From Xylogone sp. PMI_703 (lineage: Eukaryota; Ascomycota; Leotiomycetes): a DNA stretch of 34,805 nucleotides. This document shows positions 1 to 9,046 of this stretch, in pieces (the first letter of the stretch is position 1; each line of letters starts with the position of its first letter). The notes beneath the pieces were generated by a model, which made no database searches, was not told the origin of the DNA, and saw only the letters and a list, made by a program, of their open reading frames with translations. Made by a program: the position numbers and the translations under genes. The DNA is taken from contig JAJTUQ010000025.1 of NCBI GenBank assembly GCA_021399445.1, positions 1 through 34,805 of the forward strand, given 5' to 3'.

Positions 1-184
1 GATTCTTCTGCTCTGGCGCAGGGATGGTGGGGTAGTGGTAAGTGGTAGTGGTGGTAGACTAATGAAAACGGCCCTGTAAGAGCTGGCACGGCTTGCTCGA
101 CCGCGTAGGATCTGAAGCTATTATCGGCGCCCCCTCACGTACCTGTACTATGTTAGACCGGATAATGCGAATCTTGCAGGATGC

Positions 185-1528
185 TTACCATTGTTGCATA
201 TAGATCTTCTCCTCTTCATTTAAAACATCGATATTTGCTCCATACTTCAGTAGTTGGTAAATTACCATGTCGTCCTGCTCTCGTACGGCTTGTTGTAAGG
301 TGCTTGCCATTCCTGCGATATCCGCGCCAAAGGCGACTAGCAAGAGCCGGCTGTCATAACCTCTTGAACGATCCAATGCGGAATTTACCTGGGTAAGCAC
401 ACGGGAGATGCCGTACTGGCAGCTTCTGACGTGCGGCTCCGCTACTGCTATGGAGCGATGGGGCGTGCTGATCAGCCTGCTCTGCAAGAGCTTGATTATG
501 TGACTACGGCTCTCCGTCATGTTACGACTTAACCAACGCTCGGCCAGCCGTACGTCTCTTTGCCGAGTTGTCGCTCCAAAATCAAGGAGCAAGGAAACAA
601 CATCCATTCTGCCGGTAGAGATTGCGGATGAGAGGAGCGAAGTGTTAAAGTGGTCGCAAATGTCAACCTTAGCCCCATAACCCAGTAAAAACTGGACAAA
701 ATCCAGGTCCTCATTATACACCGCCAGAAAGAGCGAGGTTCGCAGCAAGTTATTACGAGCTTCAATTGATGCCCCGAAATCCAAGAGTACGGCTGCAGTC
801 TTAGTGTATCCATTCTCGGCAGCCAAGAGAAGTGGTACGGAGTGAGCATATCCATTGACCGGAAATCCAGACTCCAGAAGCAAGATCACGGTATCCGTAT
901 GCCCACCAGCAGCTGCTACAGCTAGAGGCGTCTGCCACTGGTCATTGTGATGGTCATGTCGTTTCAGTCGCCCCAAGACCTTGATCACTGCCTCTGGTTT
1001 ATCCTGAACAGATAGCTTAGGGATGTGGTTGGCCGGTCTGTACTGCAGTAGATAGCGAACAACGTGCACGTGACCATTATACGAAGCCCACCACAGGGGA
1101 GATCGGAAGTGTCGGTCTTCTGAGTTGACATTAGCGTCACCAATCAACAGAAGCCTAACGATGTCCAAATGCCCTCTCCGTGCAGCCCATGACAAAGGCG
1201 TCCGCCCATCCCCACAGTCATACTCTCTGCTGATCGAGCGATCGTGCAGTAAGTGACTAACCGTCCGCGAGTGACCAACCGCAGCCGCACAGAGTAAAAT
1301 CCGATCACCTCCAAGATTTTGGTGGGAAAGTGGGTGAGTTTCTGCCAGTTCGAATTGAAAGATAAAGCTCTTCAAGAACGCACGCGAAAGATCATCGTTG
1401 CCTTTCAAGCGTACACCCTTTCTTAAATAGGTAGGCACCAATGACCGAATGTTTTCTGGGAGCTTGTCGCGATTAGAGCACAGGAATAAGTGGGTTCGTA
1501 TTACAGCATCAAACCGTCCTAGATATCG
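185..1528 (-). CDS. Ankyrin-repeat protein, both ends uncertain
   Basis: The reading frame is open from 1528 down to 185 (448 codons). Ankyrin repeats run through most of it, with clear signatures such as GRTPLSWAARRGHLDIVRLLL, QTPLAVAAAGGHTDTVILLL and DVVSLLLDFGA. They imply a cytosolic or nuclear protein-interaction scaffold. No ATG opens the frame: the codon at 1441 is TTG, and the frame continues upstream with residues RTHLFLCSNRDKLPENI that vaguely recall the end of an F-box, so a 5' exon is probably missing or decayed. The TAA at 185-187 overlaps a good splice donor (TG/GTAAGC, intron start 188). Splicing to the CTTACAG acceptor ending at 74 keeps the frame open to the window edge (73 to 1), so the true C-terminus may lie outside. 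The ankyrin call is firm; substrate and partners cannot be told. Confidence 0.75.
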   Translation of the reverse strand, partial: RYLGRFDAVIRTHLFLCSNRDKLPENIRSLVPTYLRKGVRLKGNDDLSRAFLKSFIFQFELAETHPLSHQNLGGDRILLCAAAVGHSRTVSHLLHDRSISREYDCGDGRTPLSWAARRGHLDIVRLLLIGDANVNSEDRHFRSPLWWASYNGHVHVVRYLLQYRPANHIPKLSVQDKPEAVIKVLGRLKRHDHHNDQWQTPLAVAAAGGHTDTVILLLESGFPVNGYAHSVPLLLAAENGYTKTAAVLLDFGASIEARNNLLRTSLFLAVYNEDLDFVQFLLGYGAKVDICDHFNTSLLSSAISTGRMDVVSLLLDFGATTRQRDVRLAERWLSRNMTESRSHIIKLLQSRLISTPHRSIAVAEPHVRSCQYGISRVLTQVNSALDRSRGYDSRLLLVAFGADIAGMASTLQQAVREQDDMVIYQLLKYGANIDVLNEEEKIYMQQW

Positions 1529-4500
1529 TCATACCAATGAGTCAGACAGACAGGCGTATAAGGCCACAGAACTATACTATCGGAATCCGAAAATCTTACT
1601 ATTTACCGTCCTCCACTCAAGAACTGTGCACAAGGGAGATTCAGAGACGATTCTAATAAGAATCTCCGAAAAGATCTCAATAGGCAGAGCTTCCATTGTG
1701 CTGTATCGCTGTGCATATTCTTGCAGTGAGAAGTATATTCTTGCGGTGAAAAGTACACTCGCCTCTCAAGGTACCGGGGCTGGGCTTGTATGTATAGAAT
1801 GGAGGAAGACGTTAGATAGTAGTAGAGCGCGATAGAGAGCCTATAGCTGAGATACGGCGATACGATAGTGTATACAGGATAGTTGTATTTCGGAATATAA
1901 TGCAAATAGATCCCCGAACCTCTACAGTAACGTACAGGAAATAATCCGTCTCTTTATAGCCACACGGCCCTGGCAGTTAGCTCTATGCTCCGAGGCCAAC
2001 CTTGCTGACCCGTCGTGCTATACCCGTCCCTGGCGCTCTAACAGAAGACGGTTAGGAGGTATATATGTCTGTCTTTGTTCGAATCTAGTTGCCGTGATGC
2101 TTCAGCAGTCTATCCGCGGAATGTTCCTAATGCTCACATGGGTGCTTTAGAGTGTTAGCAACGGCCTGTGATATCAAAGCGAACCGTTGTCATCTTATGG
2201 GGATCCACATGAATCAAGCCCCCTAGTCGTTAGCAAAGTTGTATAACGTGGAACGAAACAAATGGTTCCTTAGAGATGTGTGAGTGCTCCATCAGCTTTT
2301 CCGTAGTCTGTGGTATTCGTGTTTACTTTTCGTGGCACGATGGTATGCTGTTGAGTGATTCCCACCCCATGCACCAGTATCTTATAACGAAGGCGCACTC
2401 GAATTCTAAGTTTCGCATCAGTGGCGCGAGTTGCATGTAAAATCCGAATTTCTCCTGGAACGCGGAGCGTTAAAGTGTTGAGCTGAAATGCATTTTATAG
2501 ACCGTAGCTCTCTCAGTATACTTCTCCCATGTCTCTCATGTCTCTCATCTCTCTCGTAGCTCTCCCGGTACATTCCTCCCCGTGTCTCTCCCATCTTCTC
2601 CTACACCTCTCCAGCATGTTGCTCCAGCATGTTATTTATACGTGTTACACACCTGGCACGGCCATAGTTGTCACCCTGGTAGAGAGCACGGCTGTAATTC
2701 ATTGTGAACCTACCTTTTGCAGTATACTTAACACAAGTGAGTCTCTCTCACTGCACTCATGAATATACACATTTGATGCATGGGCGGTTATTGGTAATCA
2801 TTGTTGCCATCAACGACCTGCTTGCTGTGGGAGACGGTACGGCTTATAGCAATTGTAGGGTCATTGTTGCACTTAAATCCCTGTTTTCATCAATAAGATA
2901 TGTTCTCTGTACTGTTACTTCACATCTAGAATCAATTCTAGAATTGTAACTCACGTGTTCAGGTTGACCACCAGCCTCTTAGTTCGTATGAGAATATACT
3001 CGAAAGTAAGATGTCTCCGATCAACTGTCGAGTATATTCTCATACTGCTGCAAACGTCAGTCTGTCATTAGCGCAGCCGTTGACTGAGATCTTGACGGGA
3101 TAGCCTTTACCGTGGAAGATCGATACCAGTGTGATTCTCGGATGCAGATTCGTGAACGCTGAATTATGAAGATCGCGATTATTATCGCCGGAACCAAATA
3201 TCACCGTGTTCAGCTACCAGCAGACGCCTGAATGCAATATTCTCTATATGTTGCACTGCATTTGCGCGCTGCAGGGCGGCTGGTCAGCACGGCACGCTAC
3301 AAGAGTGAGAGCTTATCTCGTCCGACAGTAGCTCACCGTATTCTTGCTGCCTCTTAGCCATTCCGACTACATCTTATCTTCCCAGACCACCAGCTTCCGC
3401 TGAAGATGTTACTCTATCGCCTCTTCGTGTTATAGTCCACAGATATCACCACAACTCCTTGAGTTACACCAGGTCAGCCCCGAAGAATTGGCGGTCGTCG
3501 AGGTACCCATGCTAGTCAGGTTTAAGGAAGCTCTTGCTTTTCTGATACATAGCGATGGGTCGCTATAACTACTGCATGATGTGAATGATAAAATGTTAGT
3601 CCATCTAACAATGCGTTTGTTGCTCGTCGCATTACTCTCTCTCATCGTATTCCTAGTCTTGGTAACAATTTATCCTTATGTAGCTGTCGCATGCATTATA
3701 TGTATGTCGATATTGATGGAGCTGAGTAAGCGTTTGTGCTCTCTTACGCCACATACACGCACTCGCAGTAACATTAATACCAGCTTCGGAGGAATTTGCT
3801 CTAGTTTGTAGGCCTTGTATTTTCTTGTATCGAAATGGCTCATGGACGGCAGCCCGAACGCATCACACAGTTTCACGGTATCTCAACTCCCACCCTCCTC
3901 CGGCACCTTCCATTGCGGTGCATCCTTTGGGAAATCACTGCTGATCTCCCCTTCCACCTAAGAGTACTGATTCCACCACAGAATATGGAGTCTTCCACTT
4001 GATCCACATCCTAGAGGTGTGATCATGCTCGTTGCGCCCTTGTATATACGTGGTCCCCGCGATTTTTCTATCCCTTGTCCCCCGATTCCCACCATTGAAG
4101 CTATAATATGAGAGCCAACGAAACCGCAATTCGAGAGGCAACTACTGATTTAGAATCGTAAAGAAGTCCAATCCTGGGACCCGACGGACGATAAGATCAC
4201 ATTGGCCATTGCTACCAACCAGCCGGATTCTCTATAATCTATATAGTAATAATATAAAGATCTGTAGAAATAGATGAACCTACATCGAGTTGAAACTGGA
4301 CATAGGGTTATACTTGAACTTTTCAATCAACCGGTCAAATGATGTTTGCCCCAGCCCATACGCCAATCGAGCCTGTGTGTGTGAATAAAGGTCGAATAAT
4401 ATCATCATAACTCAAATAAAATTATCGGTACTATTCGTACCTTTTATCCAAATAAGCAGTATGGCCTTTTTATACATCATTTCATCTGATATCCGTGTAT

Positions 4501-4752
4501 TTATAAATTATCGATCTCAATTCTAGGCTGTCGTTTGGAGACTCCTAGGCTATCGGTTATACGTTTTTAAATAATTGCTGAGAGCCTTATAAATCACTCG
4601 CATGGATTATCAAGTCTACCATAGATCTTCTAATTTCATACGCTACCATTATTGCCATCACTTAGAAGTATAAAATTTTGGTTTCTTTTGAATATTTTGG
4701 ATTCTTTTACAATTGGTGCGTTGCAGCCGGTGTAGTAATAGGTATGTGACAC
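1529..4752. other. Intergenic, no supported gene
   Basis: Only short open frames without recognisable domains are present. The stretch around 2520-2620 is a CT-rich run of TCTCTC/TCTCCC. An 18-bp perfect inverted repeat lies at 2986-3045. From about 4200 to 4700 the DNA becomes strongly AT-rich. The segment around 1815-1890, read on the minus strand, resembles one at 15710-15760 and may be a retroelement relic. Confidence 0.5.
2986..3045. repeat. Perfect 18-bp inverted repeat with 24-nt loop
   Basis: The left arm GTATGAGAATATACTCGA (2986-3003) is exactly reverse-complemented at 3028-3045, separated by 24 nt. It could form a long stem-loop or be a binding site or the remains of a foldback element. 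No flanking gene or target duplication is visible. Confidence 0.85.
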
Positions 4753-4986
4753 GTGCATCAACCCGCGGGACAGATAAGTGCCCGAGCCGGAACGTATTTC
4801 ATACGTCGTAGGTTAGCGTATGTTCTAGTTGTTGATTACGAAATTAGAGCTCTACGGTTGCTCTCTGACGTCGAAAAACGCCGGATTCGCCCGGGAAACA
4901 GGTACAACATTGATGAGAAGATGCTGATTGGGCACTATGACGCTATTCTAGAGAATCATGACTTTTACAGTCAGAAAAGTTTGTAG
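4753..4986 (+). pseudogene. Fragment of a pogo/Tc1-type DDE transposase
   Basis: This 77-codon open frame has no ATG (it begins at GTG right after an in-frame TGA). It contains RIRPGNRYNIDEKMLIGH. In fungal pogo/Fot1 transposases a similar string (…PENIYN(M/F)DEKGF…G) carries the first catalytic Asp of the DDE triad. The Gly-Phe that normally follows DEK is Met-Leu here, and no other transposase motif can be followed on either side. No terminal repeats were seen nearby. It is best read as a degraded scrap of a second transposon, distinct from the complete one at 26535-28421. The similarity covers only about 18 residues, so the call is tentative. Confidence 0.45.
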
Positions 4987-5181
4987 CGCATAAGATAGTT
5001 GTAGCATTGAAAGTCGTGTAGGCGGTACAGGAGCAAATTTTGCGAGGTGGGGAGGGTCCTGAGGCAAGAATTGTTAGAGGAGCAATCTCGCTGCGAAGCT
5101 ACATGTGTCCAATACTCGGAGGAGTCCATAGTAATTTACATACTCTAATATAACTAATTCATCAAGTTCAATTCAAAACGG

Positions 5182-5233
5182 GTAGCAGTAGCAGTAGCAG
5201 TAGCAGTAGCAGCAGCAGCAGCAGCAGCAGCAG
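5182..5233. repeat. CAG/GTAGCA microsatellite
   Basis: About four to five copies of GTAGCA pass into an uninterrupted run of about nine CAG/GCA triplets. It is not inside a supported gene. Confidence 0.9.
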
Positions 5234-5710
5234 ACAAGTCTGGTGTTGCTGGTATAAAAGGCTGTTCCGAGAAGAAGCGACTACGGCGCAATCTATAGCA
5301 GTCATTGCACGAACGAGTAACGACGGGGGCGTCTTCACAGCGCAAAGTCCTCCTGACTCTGCTTTGCAGGGCTGTAGTTGTCGAATAATTTATTGTTACT
5401 TTTATTTCCTCAAGCATATTTTCGGCAATTTCTTTTTTTTATATTAAAAATGCAAATACAAAAAATTTAAACAATTGAATCTAAATGAGAAAATTCAAAT
5501 CGTGTACGGTTTTTATTAAATTGAGCTTTTATTTTCTCAATTTCCGAGATACCTTCACGTTAAAGGTTTAGCTGGATTTACGGTCTCTCTAGGCAACCGC
5601 AATTGCTCTGAGGGGAAGCTTAGAAATTAACCATCACACGTAAAAAGAGCCAAGGAAACAATGAGAAAGGTGTATTCGGTGGAGGTTCATAATTAAGGTT
5701 TACGCATGCG

Positions 5711-5800
5711 GAGTAAATTAAGAGGGATATAGTAGATGAAACGTAAGGATTGGAAGAGTAAATTAAGAGGGATATAGTAGATGAAGCGTAAGGATTGGAA
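5711..5800. repeat. Tandem duplication of a 45-bp unit
   Basis: Positions 5711-5755 and 5756-5800 are the same 45-bp unit (starts GAGTAAATTAAGAGGGATAT) with one A/G difference. The near identity implies a recent duplication. Confidence 0.9.
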
Positions 5801-5990
5801 GTGCATGAAGTGGGGAGGGGATTTTGGCTCGTGCTGCAGCGCAGGGCCATCTGTGATTAAGCTGGCTCGCTGATTGGCGGCTGGGCCGAGTGGGATGGCA
5901 TGGTGGTGGACGGCTCGGGCCGCACTCGCATGTGCCATGGGTGCTTAGTCTGCATTTATCCCCGAGTCTCCATTCTTCCTAGGCACCGTT

Positions 5991-6134
5991 AATTAGCACT
6001 CCCATTGCGAATCAGTACTCCCATCGTGAATCAGTGCTCCCGCCGTGAATCGGTACTCCCGCCGTGAATCAGTACTCCCACCGTGAATCAGTACTCCCAT
6101 TGTGAATCAGTACTCCCGCCGTGAATCAACACTC
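5991..6134. repeat. 19-bp minisatellite, about seven copies
   Basis: The consensus unit is GAATCAGTACTCCCGCCGT. Copies differ at a few positions, mainly in the CCCRYYGT part (CCCATTGC, CCCATCGT, CCCACCGT), and the outer copies are the most diverged. It lies about 65 bp beyond the stop of the minus-strand kinase-like gene and could fall in its 3' UTR. Confidence 0.85.
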
Positions 6135-6198
6135 TCGCGACAACACCCGCAGTGCCAGACAAAATCAAAGCTCATGCCAGCAGAAACGTTGCCCCATC

Positions 6199-7707
6199 TC
6201 AGTGGAAATACACGTTCTGGCTCCCCCACTGGCAGCAAAGAAACACCATGTTGTGGAACCAGTTATCATGCGCCGTCTCGCCGTGCCCGCCCTTTGGTGC
6301 CGGCCAGTATCGGGGCAGGATGTCTGCTATCTTGCGGCGATACTCTTCGAACGTAACCTCCTGCATCGTAGCCTCGTAGAACGCGTACCACTCCGCATTT
6401 TTCCCTTCTGAAGCTCTGCCCCGGCCCACCAGGCACTCCTCTAGGATCTGTCCAACTGATCGGAGATCCTCTACTTTGTCGGCGCTGGTTATCCTGTTTG
6501 CTGCCGCTGCCTCTGCCTCTGCCGCCTCTGCCTCCGCCGCCTCTGCCTCGAGCCTCTTGGTCGCTCTGGCCGCGTTGGCCAGCTTCGTTGCCGTGGTTAT
6601 TTTCGCCTCGTTGATCGCCGTCAGCGCCTCAACCACCTTCAGCGCGCTGGTCGCGTGTGTCCCCTCGATCATTCTCGTCGCTCTTTTCATTCCCGCATCC
6701 CCCGTCATTCCCATCTCTCCTATCCCTCCCATCCTTCTCACCTCTTCCATCATCCCCACCTCTCCCATCACTCTCGCCCCTCTCACCCGTCCCGCCGCTC
6801 CCATCGTTCTTGCTGCTGTGGTCGTGCTGGTGGCCTCCCTCGCCTCCGCCACTGCGCCCGTTGGCGTTACGTACCTGCACAGGTGAATGTTTGCTATATC
6901 AATCAGCATTCTCAGCGTGATCCCCAAGAGTTACGTCGGGGGTGAAGAGGAGAGGATGGAGGGGAGAGAGGGGAGGGGAGGGGAGAGAGGAGAGAGGAGA
7001 GAGGAGAGAGGAGAGAGGAGAGAGGAGAGAGGAGAGAGGGGAAGAGAAAACGCACCAATCTTGATCCCTCCCTCCGTGAGCAGCAAATCGTCGCCGGTAA
7101 GTTTGCCTCTCGAGAAGTTGCAGCTCGCCAGGTATCCGAGCCCGCCCACCATCTACCCATCTCCGTCAGCACCAGAAGATCTTCACCTTGCCCAGACGTG
7201 GCCTACACCGTCGCACACTCTGCGCACATCCGAGGGGGACCATGCGTACTCGGCGTTGACCGATGACACGGTCGCGAAGACCGGCGGGCGGAGGATGTAC
7301 AACCAGTAATCGATCTGGCTCTCGCGGATCCGTCCGGCGGCGACGGCGTGGTCAAACCCAACGATGTTGGCGTGTCTGAGTCGTTCGATGATGGAGTATT
7401 CGTTGAGCGTGCTCCTGGTCTTGATCGCGATGATCGGGACGGAATTGTGCATCTTGACGTCGACCATCTGACTTCCGAATTGGATGCGGCCGACGTCTAC
7501 CAGGTGGTCCTCGTCTGGCACGGAGCTTTTGGCTATCTGATTTCCGGGTTGGATACGATCATCGTCATCATCGTCGTCATCACCACCGTCACCGTCATTG
7601 TCACCGTCATCGCCATACTCGTTCCCATCCTCGTCCTCATTCTCGCCGTCATAATCATCATCATAATCATCATCATCACTATAGCCTTCTTTACTAGAGT
7701 CCGCCAT
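6199..7707 (-). CDS. Kinase-fold protein lacking catalytic motifs (pseudokinase), four exons
   Basis: Proposed exons: 7707-7207, 7152-7056, 6893-6875 and 6493-6199, joined in frame to 303 aa. Introns: 54 bp (GTAGGC donor, GCTGAC branch, GTAG), 162 bp (GTGCGT…ATAG) and 381 bp (GTACGT…ACAG). Residues 11-50 are almost all Asp/Glu/Gly. A kinase N-lobe follows: Lys96 in PIIAIK, then NEYSIIERLRHANIVGF as helix C and beta 4. The C-lobe has GLGYLASCNFSRGKLTGDDLLL, where HRD-L-N is replaced by RGK-L-D, then IKIANIHLCR in place of DFG, then DLRSVGQILEECL as helix F. Family knowledge: fungal relatives often read HGxLxxxNVLL and IKIANQE. Inference: catalytically impaired or a pseudokinase. The third intron has a length divisible by three and no stops, so its retention would insert about 127 Ala/Arg/Gly/Met-rich residues. 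Exon boundaries are predicted by eye. Confidence 0.6.
6977..7040. repeat. 7-bp GA-rich microsatellite inside an intron
   Basis: On the plus strand this is a run of GAGAGAG units, about eight copies. It falls inside the predicted second intron (7055-6894) of the kinase-like gene. On the gene strand it is a pyrimidine tract (CTCTCTC)n downstream of the donor. Confidence 0.85.
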
Positions 7708-7747
7708 TAGAGCCGGCCAACGAGGGGAATCGACTGACGGTAGTACA

Positions 7748-7832
7748 AGGTGAAAAGAAGGGGGAAAGAGGTGAAAAGAAGGGGGAAAGAGGTGAAAAGA
7801 AGGGGGAAAGAGGTGAAAAGAAGGGGGGAAAG
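7748..7832. repeat. 21-bp purine-rich minisatellite, four copies
   Basis: Four head-to-tail copies of a 21-bp unit beginning AGGTGAAAAGAAGGGGG. The first three are identical and the last has one extra G. It starts about 40 bp upstream of the kinase-like gene's ATG, so it sits in that gene's promoter or 5' UTR. Confidence 0.9.
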
Positions 7833-7849
7833 TATCAATCTCGTATTGG

Positions 7850-8215
7850 AGGATTCCAGTAACGTAATGGAGAAATCTAGTGGCGTAATAGAGATATCTT
7901 GCGGCGTAACGGAAACATCTAGTTATGTTATAACAGATATATCCTAGAGTGTTGGAATATCGTTGTGGAAATATCCTAGCGTTGTGGAAATATCCTAGCG
8001 TTGTGGAAATATCCTAGCGTTGTGGAAATATCCTAGCGTTGTGGAAATATCCCAGTGTTATAGAGATATCTGGTCTTGTAGAGATATCTTGGAGACTTGT
8101 GGAAATATCCTGCAGCTTATGGAAACATCCTACAGTCTTATAGATATATCCTGCTGCTTGTGGAAATATCCTGGGGCGCGGTGGAAAAATCCACTAGCAC
8201 AATGGAAATAACCTT
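7850..8215. repeat. Decaying 19-bp minisatellite
   Basis: The core (about 7961-8053) has five near-identical copies of GTTGTGGAAATATCCTAGC. Both flanks carry progressively diverged copies of the same GGAAATATCY pattern, out to about 8215. This is the usual picture of an array that is homogenised in the centre and decays at the edges. Short open frames over it merely translate the repeat. Confidence 0.85.
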
Positions 8216-9046
8216 ATTATGAGATAATTCTGCTACTATTCTGGGGAATTCTAAAAATAGGCTTGGATTTCCCCTGTGGCTGCGGATTTTTCTACTACCA
8301 CAACGCAAGATTAATCCTCTCCAGTGGCAAAGATAATTCCGCTGACCGTGTCGAAATATCCAGGCTGACGGGCGTGGAGGAATCCGCCAGCATTAAATTA
8401 TGAAAAACATGACATTTAAAATATTTATGGCGATACATGGAATTTGACATTGAGAAAATATACATAACACTGCTTCCTGCGATTGTAAAGGTACGGGCCT
8501 CTCCTGATTTGAGGGGTTTCGGGGGCTACTTCGTATTTATTCCAGAGCATCACTAAGTTATTCTATATACGATTATTTAAATGGTATCGTATTATTACTA
8601 ATTTTCTAATAGTTATATTCGCTACAGTAAAGCATCGTGTTGCATTATCTAGAAGTTACGGTTCTACCATATCACCGGAACCCCTACGCACTTCCTCATT
8701 CCACTATCAGGACATAGATCTAGGGCCTATAGATATAGCACGTGCTACTGTTTAGGCGGCTACTATTAGCCTGTATGGTTACGTACGGTCGTATAAGATC
8801 TGTATCTAACATCGATTGTAGCTGTAGACTCTGTAAGAAATTGAGTGGTTCTGTACGGAGGTACTCCTGAGTTGTAACCCGCGTCCTTTTCTGGGGACCT
8901 ACACTACGCGTACAATTACAGATTCTTTTGCCGGATTATCCTACCTTGATACGTGCCAGTAAGTAATATCAAAAACTCGGCCCGTAAGAGTGCATCTCTT
9001 TAACTTGTCTTCTCATATGTAATACGGTACCTGTTTACTGGTGAGG
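8216..9046. other. Intergenic, no supported gene
   Basis: AT-rich sequence without a convincing open frame. It lies beyond the 3' end of the minus-strand secreted-protein gene, so its right part probably includes that gene's 3' UTR and terminator. Confidence 0.5.

Larger units (their letters stand above)
4987..6198. other. Intergenic region rich in simple and tandem repeats
   Basis: No gene is supported. The stretch holds a GTAGCA/CAG microsatellite (5182-5233), a 45-bp duplication (5711-5800) and a 19-bp minisatellite (5991-6134). The open frames here are products of the repeats: the CAG tract gives an Ala/Thr run and the 45-bp duplication gives a repeated peptide. Confidence 0.6.

Noticed and set aside
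2060..2110. GTTCGAATCT string resembling a tRNA T-arm
   Set aside because: No matching acceptor stem, anticodon arm or A box could be placed around it.
5154..5417. Minus-strand frame with an Ala/Thr run
   Set aside because: The run comes from the CAG/GTAGCA microsatellite and the flanks show no domain.
7183..7185. Premature TGA, then TAG at 7153-7155, in the kinase-like gene, first read as RIP nonsense mutations
   Set aside because: Both lie inside a 54-bp segment with a GTAGGC donor, GCTGAC branch and TAG acceptor, a normal fungal intron in the correct phase.
7348..7710. Plus-strand frame with a long Ile/Val/Thr hydrophobic run that looks like membrane helices
   Set aside because: It is the antisense of the poly-Asp coding tract (GAT/GAC repeats) of the minus-strand kinase-like gene.
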